64,000 nt of DNA from PoT sp049331405 (lineage in GTDB: Bacteria; Planctomycetota; Planctomycetia; Isosphaerales; Isosphaeraceae). Below the pieces are notes generated by a model. The model saw only the letters and a list, made by a program, of their open reading frames with translations. It was not told the origin of the DNA and did not search any database. Of the stretch, positions 1 to 9,023 are shown one piece after another. The stretch's first letter is position 1, and every line of letters begins with the position of its first letter. Made by a program: the position numbers and the translations under genes. The stretch lies in NCBI RefSeq assembly GCF_049331405.1, contig NZ_CP186274.1, forward strand, positions 6,758,001-6,822,000, written 5' to 3'.

Positions 1-1027
1 AGTCGCGATCCCCCTGGAAAACCAGGACCGGCCGCCCCGCCCAGCCTCGGCTGAATGCGTCGGAGCCTAACTCATCCCGTCGCATCGTCGGGGAGAAATA
101 GATCAGGCCTCGATACGCATGGGGATACCTCCGGCCCGTCCGCGTGACCCCATTGCCCCCGTCCGAGATCCCTCCCAGGTAGACGCGGTCATGGTCGATC
201 GGGAAATGCTCGAGCGCATCGCGGCGCACGCGCTCGACGGCCGCGGCCCCTTTCTCCCCCCAGAAGCCGAAGCCATAGGTCGGGCAGATGATAGCGAAGC
301 GTGCCTCTTCGGCGAAGGCTCGCCAGGCCCAGGCGAACAGCTTGAGGTTGCCGCCGTTGCCGTGCAGGAACACGATGGCCCCGAGCTTTTCCCCGGCTCG
401 TGGTTTCGGAATATATGCATAGTAATGGCCAGCGTCGAAGGATCTGCCTATGAGTTCGTCGACGGCCAGATATGACACCGACCCGAGCTCGCGCTGATCC
501 GGTTGCATCTCGGCCTCGAGGGCCAGCCGCGTGGCGATCTGCCTGAGCCGGCTCGCATGATCCCGCTTCATCCAGGGGACCAGGCGCGACATCAAGGTCA
601 CGGCGAGCTTCACCTGATCCACTTCCGGGATGAGATTCAAGGGGCTGTGGCGCCTGAGATTCCCCTCGCCGAGGAATCGGGACTGGAGGACGCCGTACTC
701 CGACGAGGAGCGTCCCGGCGGAGCATTTACGATCGCCTGCCAGCCGAGCCACGCCCATAGACCTGCGAGGATGACGAGGCCAACCGCCCACGGCCAGGGG
801 CGTTGTGATCGAAAGGCAGCCATGCTCAGGACCAGCATCCCGAGCGTCGCGAGGGCCCAGAATCCCGCGAGCCGACCACCCCTGGTCTCGGCGATTACCG
901 TGAGCAGGGCGAGCGGGCCCAGGGCGACAATCGCCCCGATCGCGAAGAGTGGCCAGAGTAAGCGGCCAAGCTGGCGGAAGCGCCGAGGCGGGGGTTGAGA
1001 TCCAACCTCCTCGAGTTGTTCGCTCAT
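1..1027 (-). CDS. Membrane-anchored alpha/beta hydrolase (3' end cut by window)
   Basis: The frame is open from ATG at 1027 to the left edge (342 codons visible), so the C-terminus is missing. About 110 N-terminal residues hold three hydrophobic stretches (near residues 20-45, 50-70 and 75-95), so the enzyme is probably membrane-anchored. The hydrolase fold follows: oxyanion-hole motif LHGNGG near residue 221, nucleophile elbow GISDGG with Ser near 288, and PVLVFQGDRD at the edge, which matches the loop carrying the catalytic Asp. The catalytic His would lie outside the window. The start overlaps the stop of the upstream glycosyltransferase gene by 4 bp (ATGA), so the two are probably co-translated. 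The substrate is unknown; an esterase or acyl-transfer role on a glycosylated lipid is only a guess from the neighbour. Confidence 0.8.
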   Translation of the reverse strand, partial: MSEQLEEVGSQPPPRRFRQLGRLLWPLFAIGAIVALGPLALLTVIAETRGGRLAGFWALATLGMLVLSMAAFRSQRPWPWAVGLVILAGLWAWLGWQAIVNAPPGRSSSEYGVLQSRFLGEGNLRRHSPLNLIPEVDQVKLAVTLMSRLVPWMKRDHASRLRQIATRLALEAEMQPDQRELGSVSYLAVDELIGRSFDAGHYYAYIPKPRAGEKLGAIVFLHGNGGNLKLFAWAWRAFAEEARFAIICPTYGFGFWGEKGAAAVERVRRDALEHFPIDHDRVYLGGISDGGNGVTRTGRRYPHAYRGLIYFSPTMRRDELGSDAFSRGWAGRPVLVFQGDRD

Positions 1028-2301
1028 CCCTGGATCTTCAACGGCGTGGGTTCGAGGTCGAGCGTCTCCTCGATCACGCGGCACGAGCGAGCGAGAGAGT
1101 TCCGAGGTCGGAGCAACTCGGCGTATTTCCGGGCCTGGGCATGCACGAGCGGGGACTCGATGAGTTCCTTGAGTCGGCTCGCCACAGCGGGGGCCTTGAA
1201 CTTCGGCACCTCGAGCGACCTGGCGACCCCGAGCCGTTCGAGACGATAGGCGTTGTCGTGCTGGTCGTGGGCCAGAGGCATGATGAGTTGCGGCACGCCA
1301 GCGGCCAGCCCCTGCGCCGAGGTCCCGATGCCCCCGTGATGCACGACGGCCGCGGCCCGGGGGAAGATCTGGCTGAACGGGACGCGATCGAAGTTCCGGA
1401 TGCTGTCGGGGAGGTCGGCAGGGATCTGGTCGCGGAAGGGGGATAGCAGCACCCCTCGCTTGCCCAGGCGACGACAGGCGTCGACGGCCTCGCGGAAGAA
1501 GTCGCCGCCGAACCGCATGGCGGAGCCGGGGGTGAAGACGATGGGGGCCGCCCCCGCGTTCAGGAAGGCGTCGACCTCGGGAGCGAGCGGGGCGAGGTCG
1601 CTCTCGTCATACAGGGGGAAGTCGGTGAGCTTGAGGTGTTTCGGCCAGTCCTCGGGAGTCTGCGCGTACCACTCGGGGAAGAGCCCGAGGATCCGGGTCG
1701 GCGAGGTGTTCCATTCCTTGAAGAGTCGTTTCCTGGGGGCGAGCCCGAACTCGGCGCGGAAGGCGTTGACCTGCGGGGCGATCAGGCGATCGATGATCGC
1801 GACGTCGGCGACCCAGAACATCCAGCGGTTCCAGAGCTTCGGCATCTTGTTCGAGGCGGGGAACCCCGCGATCCGGGGCGGGTCGATGAAGCTGCGCAGG
1901 ATGGACGGTTGCAGCAGGACGGTGACCAGCGGGATGCCGAGGGCCTCATGGGCCACTCTCGCGCCGACGGCGGTGATCGGAGCAGCCACGACGGTCTCGC
2001 CCGGCACGTTCAACTCGCGGATGATGTCGAAGGTCGGTCGCATCGGCCGGACCATGGCCCACTCGACGACGAACTTGAACCCCCGCGCCGGGTCCCAGAC
2101 TTCGGGACGCTCGATGACCCTGTCGTAATCCTCGGCGGTGCCGAGCTCGACGAGGTCGAGGCCGACGCGCTCGGCCAGGGGGCGGAAGTGGCCGTTGGTG
2201 ATCAGGGTGACGCGATGGCCCCTGGCCTGGAGCCCCAGGCCGAGCGACACGACGGGATGCACGTCCCCCGCGCTTCCGATGGCGATGAGCAGGATATTCA
2301 C
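1024..2301 (-). CDS. GT1-family (UGT/MGT-like) glycosyltransferase
   Basis: A 425-residue cytosolic protein with the two-Rossmann GT-B layout of macrolide and sterol glycosyltransferases. The N-terminus starts with the first beta strand (ILLIAIGSAGDVHP), whose GxxGDVHP turn is typical of this family. The donor-site motif is VVHHGGIGTSAQGLAAGVP, followed by PLAHDQHDNA, near residues 340-370. Length is normal for the family. It probably transfers a sugar from a nucleotide donor to a small hydrophobic or lipid acceptor; the acceptor cannot be read from sequence. The gene overlaps the downstream hydrolase gene by 4 bp. The 524 bp upstream are gene-free and separate it from a divergent sensor kinase gene. 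Confidence 0.85.
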   Translation of the reverse strand: MNILLIAIGSAGDVHPVVSLGLGLQARGHRVTLITNGHFRPLAERVGLDLVELGTAEDYDRVIERPEVWDPARGFKFVVEWAMVRPMRPTFDIIRELNVPGETVVAAPITAVGARVAHEALGIPLVTVLLQPSILRSFIDPPRIAGFPASNKMPKLWNRWMFWVADVAIIDRLIAPQVNAFRAEFGLAPRKRLFKEWNTSPTRILGLFPEWYAQTPEDWPKHLKLTDFPLYDESDLAPLAPEVDAFLNAGAAPIVFTPGSAMRFGGDFFREAVDACRRLGKRGVLLSPFRDQIPADLPDSIRNFDRVPFSQIFPRAAAVVHHGGIGTSAQGLAAGVPQLIMPLAHDQHDNAYRLERLGVARSLEVPKFKAPAVASRLKELIESPLVHAQARKYAELLRPRNSLARSCRVIEETLDLEPTPLKIQG

Positions 2302-2825
2302 GTCCGTTTCCCCGAGTCAGGTCGATTCAAGCCGGGTCCGAGCGGAGGCTTGAACCGTCGGCTCCCGCATTTCTTACAACGATGGTCGTCGGCCCATTGC
2401 CCCTCGACGCCGGCCGTGCATGGCCCCTCCGAGAGGGCTCCGTCGAAGGATTTGTCCTGCAAAGCTTTTGTGCCGAGAACCGGGCCTGGTAAGATATCCC
2501 TTGACGAGGACCTCCAAGTCTTGGCATCGGCTTCGCGAGTTAAGAGTGACGGCGCTCGACTAGCGAGCCGTGATTCCGGTATGCGATCCTGGGGTCGTCC
2601 CGCGCCAATTCGTCCGGTTCCGATCGATCATCGTGTCGTTACACCCCACGGCCAGCCCGATTATACACGGTCATAGGTCGTGTTTGCTCGACACGTTGCG
2701 ACCGGGAGTGTTCGGCACGAGGGCGGGCGTCTCGTCGGATTTTGTCCGTTCTCATGTCTCTCAGCTCATAATAAATAAGAGAGATTTTCTTGCCGAGGAA
2801 TGGTCGGCCTGGAGGAATTCTCCCA
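2302..2825. other. Gene-free divergent intergenic region
   Basis: This stretch lies between the divergent glycosyltransferase (-) and histidine kinase (+) genes. I see no convincing coding frame, RNA gene or repeat. The last 70 bp become A+T-rich (around 2761-2790, with CATAAT at 2767-2772). A plausible promoter is listed separately. A good Shine-Dalgarno sequence, GGAGG at 2811-2815, precedes the kinase ATG. Confidence 0.6.
2638..2667 (+). promoter_or_regulatory. Candidate sigma-70-like promoter for the histidine kinase gene
   Basis: GTTACA at 2638-2643 and TATACA at 2662-2667 are separated by 18 bp and resemble -35 and -10 elements. This would give a leader of about 150 nt before the kinase start at 2826. 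The assignment rests on pattern only. Confidence 0.3.
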
Positions 2826-4529
2826 ATGGCGACGGTGCAACCAGGAGAGGGGCCGATCCGGACGCCGACGCACCTCCATTGGAACGGAGGCGCCATCGAT
2901 GCGCTCCTGGCGGGCTCGCCCGACCTCGTCTATGTGTGCGACCGGACCGGCACGATCTTCTACACCAACCCCGCCGGCTCGCGCTACCTGCACAAGGATC
3001 GCTCCGAGATCGTCGGCCTGACCTGGGACGAACTGGGCCTCCCCTGCGACCGCGCGGCCGAGCTGTCGTCGCAGGTCCGCCAGGTCTTCGAGTCCGGCCG
3101 GGCACTCCTCGGCGAGTTGTCCGTGCCGATCGCGACCGGAATCGACACGTGGGAGACCCTCCTCTCCCCGATCCAGGGCCCCCAGGGCCAGGTCGAGGTT
3201 GTCGTGGTCGTCCTGCGCGACAATTCGAAGCGACGGCGGGCCGAGCAGGCCTTGCGGGAGAGCGAGGAGAAGTATCGGCTGCTCGCCGAAAACTCCACCG
3301 ACGTCATCTCGCGGCACGATCCGTCGGGTCGCTACCTGTACGTCTCGCCGGCCAGCCTGGCCCTCACCGGCCACGAACCCGAGGAACTCCTCGGCCACCT
3401 CCCCTGGGAGATTATCCACGAGGACGACCTGCCCCTCGTCCACGAGGCTCATAGAGCGATCCTGAATACGTCGGACACCTCCACCGTGACCTGCCGGCTG
3501 CTCCACAAGGGCGGCGGATACGTCTGGGTCGAGACGAAGACCCGCACGATCCGAGACCCGGCGACGAACGAGGTCCTGGAGATCCAGTGCAACACCCGCG
3601 ACGTGGCGGCGCGTCGCGAGGCCGAGGATCAGCTCCGCAGCCAGAACGCCCTCCTGCGCGAGACGATCCGCTCCGAGCGCGAGACGCACGAGGCGCTCAA
3701 GCGTGCCGAGGCCCAGCTTGTCCAGGCCGAGAAGCTCAGCGCCCTCGGGCAGATGGTGGCGGGGGTCGCGCATGAGATCAACAACCCGCTCGCCGTCGTG
3801 ACCAGCGATGTGACGGTGCTCCGCCGCGAGGTCGGCTATCTCCGCGACCTCCTCGGGTTCTGGCACGAGGCCGAGGACCTTGTCGGGGCACAACGTCCCG
3901 AACTCCTCGCCAAGATCAATGACCGCGCCGAGCAGGTCGACCTGCCGTTCCTGCTCGAGAACCTCGACCGCTTGATGGATCGGTCGAATGAGGGGCTACG
4001 CAGGATCCGTCAGATCGTCCGCGATCTTCGCGACTTCGCGAGGTTGGACGAGGGGGATCTGAAGGAGGCGGACATCAACGAGGGGATCGCCTCGACCGTC
4101 AACCTGATCAACGGCCGGGCCAAGACCCAGGACGTCAAGCTCGAGACCGACCTCCAGCCTTTGCCGAAGTTGACCTGCTACCCCGGCAAGATCAATCAGG
4201 TCGTCCTGAACCTGCTCTCCAACGCGCTCGACGCCTGCCCGAGCGGCGGCAAGGTGACCGTAGCCTCGTCCTGCGTGCCGGGGGGGGTCGAGCTGCACGT
4301 CAAGGACACCGGCCAGGGCATCCCGCAGGCGATCCAGGACAAGATCTTCGACCCGTTCTTCACGACCAAGCCGATCGGCCAGGGCACGGGCCTTGGGCTC
4401 TCGATCAGTTACGGGATCGTCCAGGCCCACGGCGGGACCATCAGCGTGGAGTCCAAGCCGGGCGACGGGACGGACTTCATCGTCAGACTACCCCTCGAGA
4501 TGCCGAAGACGCCGCCCCCCTCGTCGTGA
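2826..4529 (+). CDS. PAS-domain sensor histidine kinase (orphan, soluble)
   Basis: A 567-residue cytoplasmic histidine kinase with no membrane segment. Two PAS domains lie at roughly residues 20-130 and 143-265 (the second with a PAC end), followed by a coiled-coil linker. The H box is AGVAHEINNPLA with the phospho-accepting His near 316. The ATPase domain has the N box (NQVVLNLLSNALDA near 457), G1 (DTGQGIP), F box (FDPFFTTKP) and G2 (GQGTGLGLS). The H-to-N distance is about 140 residues, longer than usual, so the dimerisation region has an insertion. I chose ATG 2826 because GGAGG lies 10 nt upstream; an in-frame TTG at 2790 has no such site. No response regulator gene is adjacent, so the partner is unknown. 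The signal is probably cytosolic, such as redox state, ligand or light. Confidence 0.9.
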   Translation: MATVQPGEGPIRTPTHLHWNGGAIDALLAGSPDLVYVCDRTGTIFYTNPAGSRYLHKDRSEIVGLTWDELGLPCDRAAELSSQVRQVFESGRALLGELSVPIATGIDTWETLLSPIQGPQGQVEVVVVVLRDNSKRRRAEQALRESEEKYRLLAENSTDVISRHDPSGRYLYVSPASLALTGHEPEELLGHLPWEIIHEDDLPLVHEAHRAILNTSDTSTVTCRLLHKGGGYVWVETKTRTIRDPATNEVLEIQCNTRDVAARREAEDQLRSQNALLRETIRSERETHEALKRAEAQLVQAEKLSALGQMVAGVAHEINNPLAVVTSDVTVLRREVGYLRDLLGFWHEAEDLVGAQRPELLAKINDRAEQVDLPFLLENLDRLMDRSNEGLRRIRQIVRDLRDFARLDEGDLKEADINEGIASTVNLINGRAKTQDVKLETDLQPLPKLTCYPGKINQVVLNLLSNALDACPSGGKVTVASSCVPGGVELHVKDTGQGIPQAIQDKIFDPFFTTKPIGQGTGLGLSISYGIVQAHGGTISVESKPGDGTDFIVRLPLEMPKTPPPSS

Positions 4530-4601
4530 TCACGCGAGTGATCGCCATTGATTGTGCGACCTCGGATTCAACTTGCTCGTCGGCACGTTTCAGGAGACAC
4601 G

Positions 4602-5153
4602 ATGTCCCGCTTGATCGAATTCTACCGAGGCGAGGCCGAGGACCACGAAGGCAGGAAACTCCAGGATTACTGGGCCTTCTCGGACGACGATATCGAGATG
4701 ACGCACAACTTCATCTCGTGGATGTTTCCCCTCCGGAAGCGGAGCCTCTTCAGCTACGAGGCACCGACCGTCGACGACGATGACACGGCCGCCTTCGGGG
4801 CCGAGTACCAGATCCGGAAGAACCTCATCACGTCGCTCGACCGCTTCCTGGCATTCCTCGGCCTGGAGAGGGTCGAGGGCCAGGTCGTGAAGGGGGCCGA
4901 CTTCGAGGCCAAGAAGGTCATCTGGGCCGGGCCCGACCACAACTGGCTGAGGATCGAGCGGGTCCTGCAATGCCTCCGCCTCTTCAGCTTCGAGCAGGAG
5001 GCGCTCGCCCTCTTCGACCGGCTGGGCCGGCTCCGGGGGGAGGTCGGAGCCGGCATCACGCCGGAAGCCTATGCACGCTGGCGGGCCGCCGCGATGGAGG
5101 AAGACCCGAGCTGGCTGGCCGCCGCGCAGAAGTTTGACGAGGCGCAGGAGTGA
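4602..5153 (+). CDS. OGFr-conserved-region domain protein
   Basis: A 183-residue soluble protein. Its start reads as FYRGEAEDHEGRKLQDYWAF, followed by a conserved-looking HNFISWMFPL segment near residues 33-42. That pattern (FYxG, then H-x-[FY]-I-x-W-[LM]-FP) matches the opioid growth factor receptor conserved region (PF04664), best known from animals and also present in bacteria and fungi. The biochemical function of the bacterial members is unknown. I chose ATG 4602 because AGGAGA at 4592-4597 lies just upstream; an in-frame TTG at 4548 lacks a site. It lies 72 bp after the histidine kinase gene on the same strand, so co-transcription is possible. It ends 16 bp from a convergent gene. Confidence 0.7.
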   Translation: MSRLIEFYRGEAEDHEGRKLQDYWAFSDDDIEMTHNFISWMFPLRKRSLFSYEAPTVDDDDTAAFGAEYQIRKNLITSLDRFLAFLGLERVEGQVVKGADFEAKKVIWAGPDHNWLRIERVLQCLRLFSFEQEALALFDRLGRLRGEVGAGITPEAYARWRAAAMEEDPSWLAAAQKFDEAQE

Positions 5154-5169
5154 ACCAGCCTCGGCTCGC

Positions 5170-5697
5170 TCAAGGCCGCTGCTTCGGGGCTGTCGTCCGA
5201 GGGATCTGGGTGTTCGGGACGGTGGGGATCACCTGGGTATTCGGCCCCATGGGGATCGCCGTGCGGCCGATCGACCGGGAGCCCCGGATGATGGCGTTCT
5301 CGGAGAGGGCGCTCTGCACGCCCAGGGGCGAGAGTCCCTGCCCGAAGAGCGGGTTGGCATAGCCCTGGCCCGGGTAGAAGTATTGCTGCACCCCTGCATA
5401 CCCGGGGGCATAGCCGGGCGTGATGCCGGAATAGCCATAGCCTAGTCCGGCCGCTGGATAAGCGAAGTTGGGATACCCGTAGCCATAACCGCCCGGCCCG
5501 GCATAGCCCCCGCCGTAGGCCGGGAAGCCGTACCCATAGCCCATGCCGCCATATCCGTAGCCATACATGGGATAGCCGAGGCCCGCGGGGAATGGGCCGA
5601 TCTGGGCCTTCGCGAACGATGCCGGCGCCAGGAGGAGGACGCCTGCGAGCAGCATCGTGCGGAGGGGGCGGGGCAAGCCTCGTCTGGGCCGATTCAT
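5170..5697 (-). CDS. Secreted Gly/Tyr-rich low-complexity protein
   Basis: A 175-residue protein with a clear Sec signal peptide: basic MNRPRRG start, hydrophobic TMLLAGVLLLAPA core, and likely cleavage after SFAKA near residue 31. The mature part is dominated by imperfect GYGYG/YGYGG/GYAPGY repeats (about residues 38-120), followed by a less biased tail rich in Thr and Pro. The composition suggests a structural or matrix-associated envelope protein; no enzyme motif is visible. The start is supported by AGAGGAG 7 nt upstream of ATG 5697. It follows a small membrane-protein gene on the same strand after 195 bp. Function is unknown. Confidence 0.7.
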   Translation of the reverse strand: MNRPRRGLPRPLRTMLLAGVLLLAPASFAKAQIGPFPAGLGYPMYGYGYGGMGYGYGFPAYGGGYAGPGGYGYGYPNFAYPAAGLGYGYSGITPGYAPGYAGVQQYFYPGQGYANPLFGQGLSPLGVQSALSENAIIRGSRSIGRTAIPMGPNTQVIPTVPNTQIPRTTAPKQRP

Positions 5698-5892
5698 CGT
5701 CGGGCTCCTCTCGTGGGGTCGGGCCAACGTGCACACGCATTGACCAATCCGTTCTGTAAGCCTACCTCATTCATTGTCTCTCGGGCTCGAGACGCGCGTA
5801 AAGGGGGGCGTGCGGACCCGACGAGTCAGCCTTTGGTCCGTCCGCTCGGTGAGACGCACGCTCGCGAGCGGCTTGGCCCTTGCGAAGCAGGG

Positions 5893-6390
5893 TCACTTCT
5901 TGGCAGGAGTGGCGGTCTTGGTGGCGGCCTTCGAGGGGTCGACCGCCTTGGAGACCGGCGGTGCCGTGATGCCCCCCACCTGGCTCCGCACGGGCTTCGT
6001 CGGGGTGACATAGCGGGTGGCGGGGGCGGCCAGCCTGGGGGCCGTGATGCTCTCGACGCCCATCGAGGCCAGGCCCGGGACGATCAGCAGCGTCAGAATC
6101 CCAAGCGAGGCGGCGTGGGTCGGGTGGAACTGGAGGATCAGGGTAAAGACCCCGAACCAGACGATCGCCTGGAGCGCGGTCTTGGCGATGTCGGCGGTGT
6201 ACATGGTGTCGTAGGTCGGATGCAGCCAGGTCGCGAACGCGGCGAGGATCAGCGAACCGCTCGCCACCTTGAGCCCGGCGCGGGGCGTGACCTCATCGTA
6301 GAACTGGTCCTGGGCCACCTCGACGACGGTGAAACAGGCTACGAAGAGAACCAGCCAGTATATCAACAGCGGCAAAAGGATTGCGCCCAT
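5893..6390 (-). CDS. Small four-helix membrane protein with Ala/Lys/Pro tail
   Basis: A 165-residue integral membrane protein that I do not recognise. Hydrophobic segments lie near residues 3-25, 42-58, 70-90 and 94-112. They are followed by a polar tail from about residue 115 rich in Ala, Pro, Thr and Lys, ending SKAATKTATPAKK. AGGAAGGA lies 8 nt before the ATG at 6390, which supports the start. It sits upstream of the Gly/Tyr-rich secreted protein gene on the same strand. A role is not predictable; a membrane partner of the secreted protein is possible from context only. Confidence 0.65.
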   Translation of the reverse strand: MGAILLPLLIYWLVLFVACFTVVEVAQDQFYDEVTPRAGLKVASGSLILAAFATWLHPTYDTMYTADIAKTALQAIVWFGVFTLILQFHPTHAASLGILTLLIVPGLASMGVESITAPRLAAPATRYVTPTKPVRSQVGGITAPPVSKAVDPSKAATKTATPAKK

Positions 6391-6659
6391 GCGTGATCAT
6401 CCTTCCTGAACGATTTATGGAATGAAGCTGGCGTCCCAGATCGGCTCGACCCGCCGTCGTCGGTGCCAGCCCGACGCCATGCTCGACCATGGTGCCGCGA
6501 CTGCATTGTTCTCCCGACGAATTGCGACACCGTATTGACTCATGCTAACCCGCCGGTGCCCGCTTGGCCACACCGCGAGGTGGCGGTTTCGCGGCCGAGC
6601 GTCTACCATGTGGGGCCTTGGAACGGACCCCCGCGCCCCTGTCTCCGGGAACGCCCGAA

Positions 6660-7484
6660 ATGATTCGCCTCAGCGCCTTTGCGGACGAGATCTCCAAGGA
6701 CCCGCTCGAGCAACTCGAGATCCTCCAGCGCCACGGGATCCGCCACATCGAGTTCCGGTCCATCTTCGGCGTCAACGTCCTCGACCTGAGCGAGGCCCAG
6801 CACGTCGAGTTCCGCGACTTGCTGCATCGGCGCGGGTTCGGCCTGAGCGCGATCGGGTCTCCCCTCGGCAAGATCAAGATCACCGAGCCGTTCGAACCGC
6901 ACATGGAGCGGATCGAGCTGGCGATGAACCTCGCCGACTTCTACGCGACGCCTCGGATCCGGATCTTCAGCTACTACATGCCTCCCGGCGAAGACCCGGT
7001 CCTCTACCGCGAAGAGACCGTCAGGCGAATGACCTACATCGCCGAGCAGGCCTCCGCCAGGGGCATCCAGCTCCTGCTCGAGAATGAGAAGGGGATCTAC
7101 GGCGACACCGCAGCCCGGGTCCTCGATCTGGTCGAGACGGTCAACTCCCCGAGCCTCTCCCACGCGTTCGACCCGGCCAATTACGTGGAAGTCGGCCAGC
7201 CGATCGACGAGGCCTGGTCGGCCCTGAAATCACGAGTGACGCACTTCCACGTCAAGGACTACGACGCCAAGCTCCATCGCAACGTCCCGGCCGGCTCCGG
7301 CGATGGGAAGATCCCGGAGCTCATCGCCGACGCCTTTGCGAGCGGCTACGACGGCTTCTGCGTCCTGGAACCCCACCTGGTGATCGCCGAGCTCTCCTAC
7401 GGCTTCACCGGCCCCGAACGCTTCGGCGACGCCGCCCGGGCGCTCCAGGGGATCCTTGACGAACGGGAGATCCCTTACGCCTGA
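6660..7484 (+). CDS. Sugar phosphate isomerase/epimerase-like TIM-barrel protein
   Basis: A 274-residue protein of the xylose-isomerase-like / AP-endonuclease-2 TIM-barrel superfamily. Typical metal-site features are present: RHIEFRS near residue 22-28, LLLENEKG near 140-147 (metal Glu), HAFDPANY near 170-177, HFHVKDY near 194-200 and a C-terminal FCVLEPHL (final Glu). Such proteins isomerise or epimerise keto-sugars or inositol derivatives using a divalent metal; the substrate is unknown. I took ATG 6660 because the MIRLSAFADEI start fits the family and the longer in-frame extension has no family-like sequence. No signal peptide, so cytosolic. It stands alone, 346 bp before a second protein of the same superfamily. 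Confidence 0.8.
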   Translation: MIRLSAFADEISKDPLEQLEILQRHGIRHIEFRSIFGVNVLDLSEAQHVEFRDLLHRRGFGLSAIGSPLGKIKITEPFEPHMERIELAMNLADFYATPRIRIFSYYMPPGEDPVLYREETVRRMTYIAEQASARGIQLLLENEKGIYGDTAARVLDLVETVNSPSLSHAFDPANYVEVGQPIDEAWSALKSRVTHFHVKDYDAKLHRNVPAGSGDGKIPELIADAFASGYDGFCVLEPHLVIAELSYGFTGPERFGDAARALQGILDEREIPYA

Positions 7485-7830
7485 TTGCCGACCTCGCGAT
7501 CAAATTGAACCCCTTCCGTTCGACGGCCACGCCGATTCGGCCGTAAGGATTCGGGAGGAGCCTCGACGCCCGGGGAACACGCTCGCCGGCCCGAGGGTCT
7601 CGGGAATGAATTCCTGCTGGATTCTGCAAGTCTGCATGGGTGTCCATACGGTGCCTTCGCGTCGATGCGTCCATCCTTCGCGTCCAGGGCCGGATGGACG
7701 CAGCCTCGGCCCATCAATGAGGTTGCGAAGGCGGCCGAGGCAGTTGACCGGGGGGATACCGCCTCTATAGACTGCGTGTCTGCCTGTGCCAAAACAGGCC
7801 GAATCCCCTTGCTTTGGGAGATGCCTTGCG
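7485..7830. other. Intergenic region with promoter
   Basis: No gene is supported in these 346 bp. The notable element is a good sigma-70-like promoter at 7744-7771 that would drive the following gene. Nothing else repetitive or structured was seen. Confidence 0.6.
7744..7771 (+). promoter_or_regulatory. Sigma-70-like promoter upstream of the Tat-exported isomerase-like gene
   Basis: TTGACC (7744-7749), a 16-bp spacer and TATAGA (7766-7771) form one of the clearest promoter-like patterns in the window. It would give a leader of about 50 nt before ATG 7831. Confidence 0.55.
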
Positions 7831-8787
7831 ATGACCGAATCCTCCATCTCGCGACGGATGTTCGTTCGAGGCGCCCTGGTCGGCGGCGCCGCCGCCTTGG
7901 GTCTGGGATCGAGGCCCACCTGGGCCGCGGACGTCACCGGGCAGCCCCCCGCCGGAAAGATCGGCGACTTCAAGATCTCGCTCGCCCAGTGGTCGCTGCA
8001 CAACGCGCTCTTCAAGAAGGAAATCGATAACCTCGACTTCCCCAAGATCGCCCGCGAAAAATTCGAGATCGACGGGGTCGAGTTCGTCAATCAGTTCTTC
8101 AAGACCAAGGCCCACGACTCGGCCTACCTGAAGGACCTCAAGACGCGGGCCAAGGATCACGGCGTCACCTGCGTCCTCATCATGATCGACGGCGAAGGCG
8201 ACCTCAGCTCTCCGTCGAAGGCGGAGCGCGACAAGGCCGTTGAGAATCACAAGGCCTGGGTCGACGCCGCCGCCGCGCTTGGCTGCCACTCGATCCGCGT
8301 CAACACCGGCGGCCACTACAGCCCCACCGACGTCGGCGCGGTGGCCGAGGCCTGCTCGGCCCTGACCGAGTACGGCGATAAGAATCAGATCAACATCATT
8401 TGCGAGAACCACGGCGGGCCGTCGAGCGACCCCGACGCGCTCCTCGCCCTGATGAAGGCCGTGAACAAGCCCCGGTTCGGCACCCTGCCCGACTTCGGCA
8501 ACTTCCCCAAGGATCGCCGAGGGAAATACACGATCGACATCTATGATGCGATCGCCCGCATGATGCCCTACGCCAAGGGGGTCTCGGCCAAGAGCTACGA
8601 CTTCCGCGAGGGGCAGGAGATCGCCCTCGACTACGCCCGGATCATGAAGATCGTGACCGACAGCGGCTACAACGGCTTCGTCGGCATCGAGTACGAAGGC
8701 AGCCGCCTGAAGGAGCACGAGGGCATCGTGGCGACCAAGAAGCTGCTCGACTCGCTCAAGGGTGCCACGTACACCCCGGCGGTCTGA
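7831..8787 (+). CDS. Tat-exported xylose-isomerase-like TIM-barrel protein
   Basis: A 318-residue protein with a twin-arginine signal (SRRMFVRGAL, Ala/Gly-rich core, end near TWAAD at about residue 32). The mature part is a sugar phosphate isomerase/epimerase-type TIM barrel. Characteristic strands include DGVEFVNQFF near residue 75, VLIMIDGEGD, IICENHGG near 188-195 (metal Glu), TLPDFGNF near 215-222 and FVGIEYEG near 285-292. Planctomycetes carry many exported members of this family; they probably act on periplasmic sugars or cyclitols, but none can be assigned a substrate by sequence. The start ATG 7831 follows GGGAG at 7816-7820. It is transcribed alone, with a promoter upstream and a hairpin downstream. 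Confidence 0.85.
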   Translation: MTESSISRRMFVRGALVGGAAALGLGSRPTWAADVTGQPPAGKIGDFKISLAQWSLHNALFKKEIDNLDFPKIAREKFEIDGVEFVNQFFKTKAHDSAYLKDLKTRAKDHGVTCVLIMIDGEGDLSSPSKAERDKAVENHKAWVDAAAALGCHSIRVNTGGHYSPTDVGAVAEACSALTEYGDKNQINIICENHGGPSSDPDALLALMKAVNKPRFGTLPDFGNFPKDRRGKYTIDIYDAIARMMPYAKGVSAKSYDFREGQEIALDYARIMKIVTDSGYNGFVGIEYEGSRLKEHEGIVATKKLLDSLKGATYTPAV

Positions 8788-8820
8788 GTCGGCTTCACGG
8801 AGTCAGTTCCGAGATCGACG

Positions 8821-8851
8821 GCAGCCTCGGCCCGCAAGGGTTCGAGGCTGC
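8821..8851 (+). terminator. Probable intrinsic terminator
   Basis: GCAGCCTCG (8821-8829) pairs with CGAGGCTGC (8843-8851) across a 13-nt loop, and TTTCGTTC follows. It lies 33 bp after the stop of the Tat-exported gene. Confidence 0.6.
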
Positions 8852-9023
8852 TTTCGTTCCGCTTTGGATTGGCCCGGCGAGCGGGAAAGGGCCTGCTCGA
8901 TGGGTGAGGCTCATTTCACCCCGCGCAGGCGCAACCCCGGCTTGACCGAATCCGGGTGGCACCGTATCGTACCGGCGATTTCATGCCGGACTGCGCAGGG
9001 ACGCGCGTTATATGCCCTAAGGG

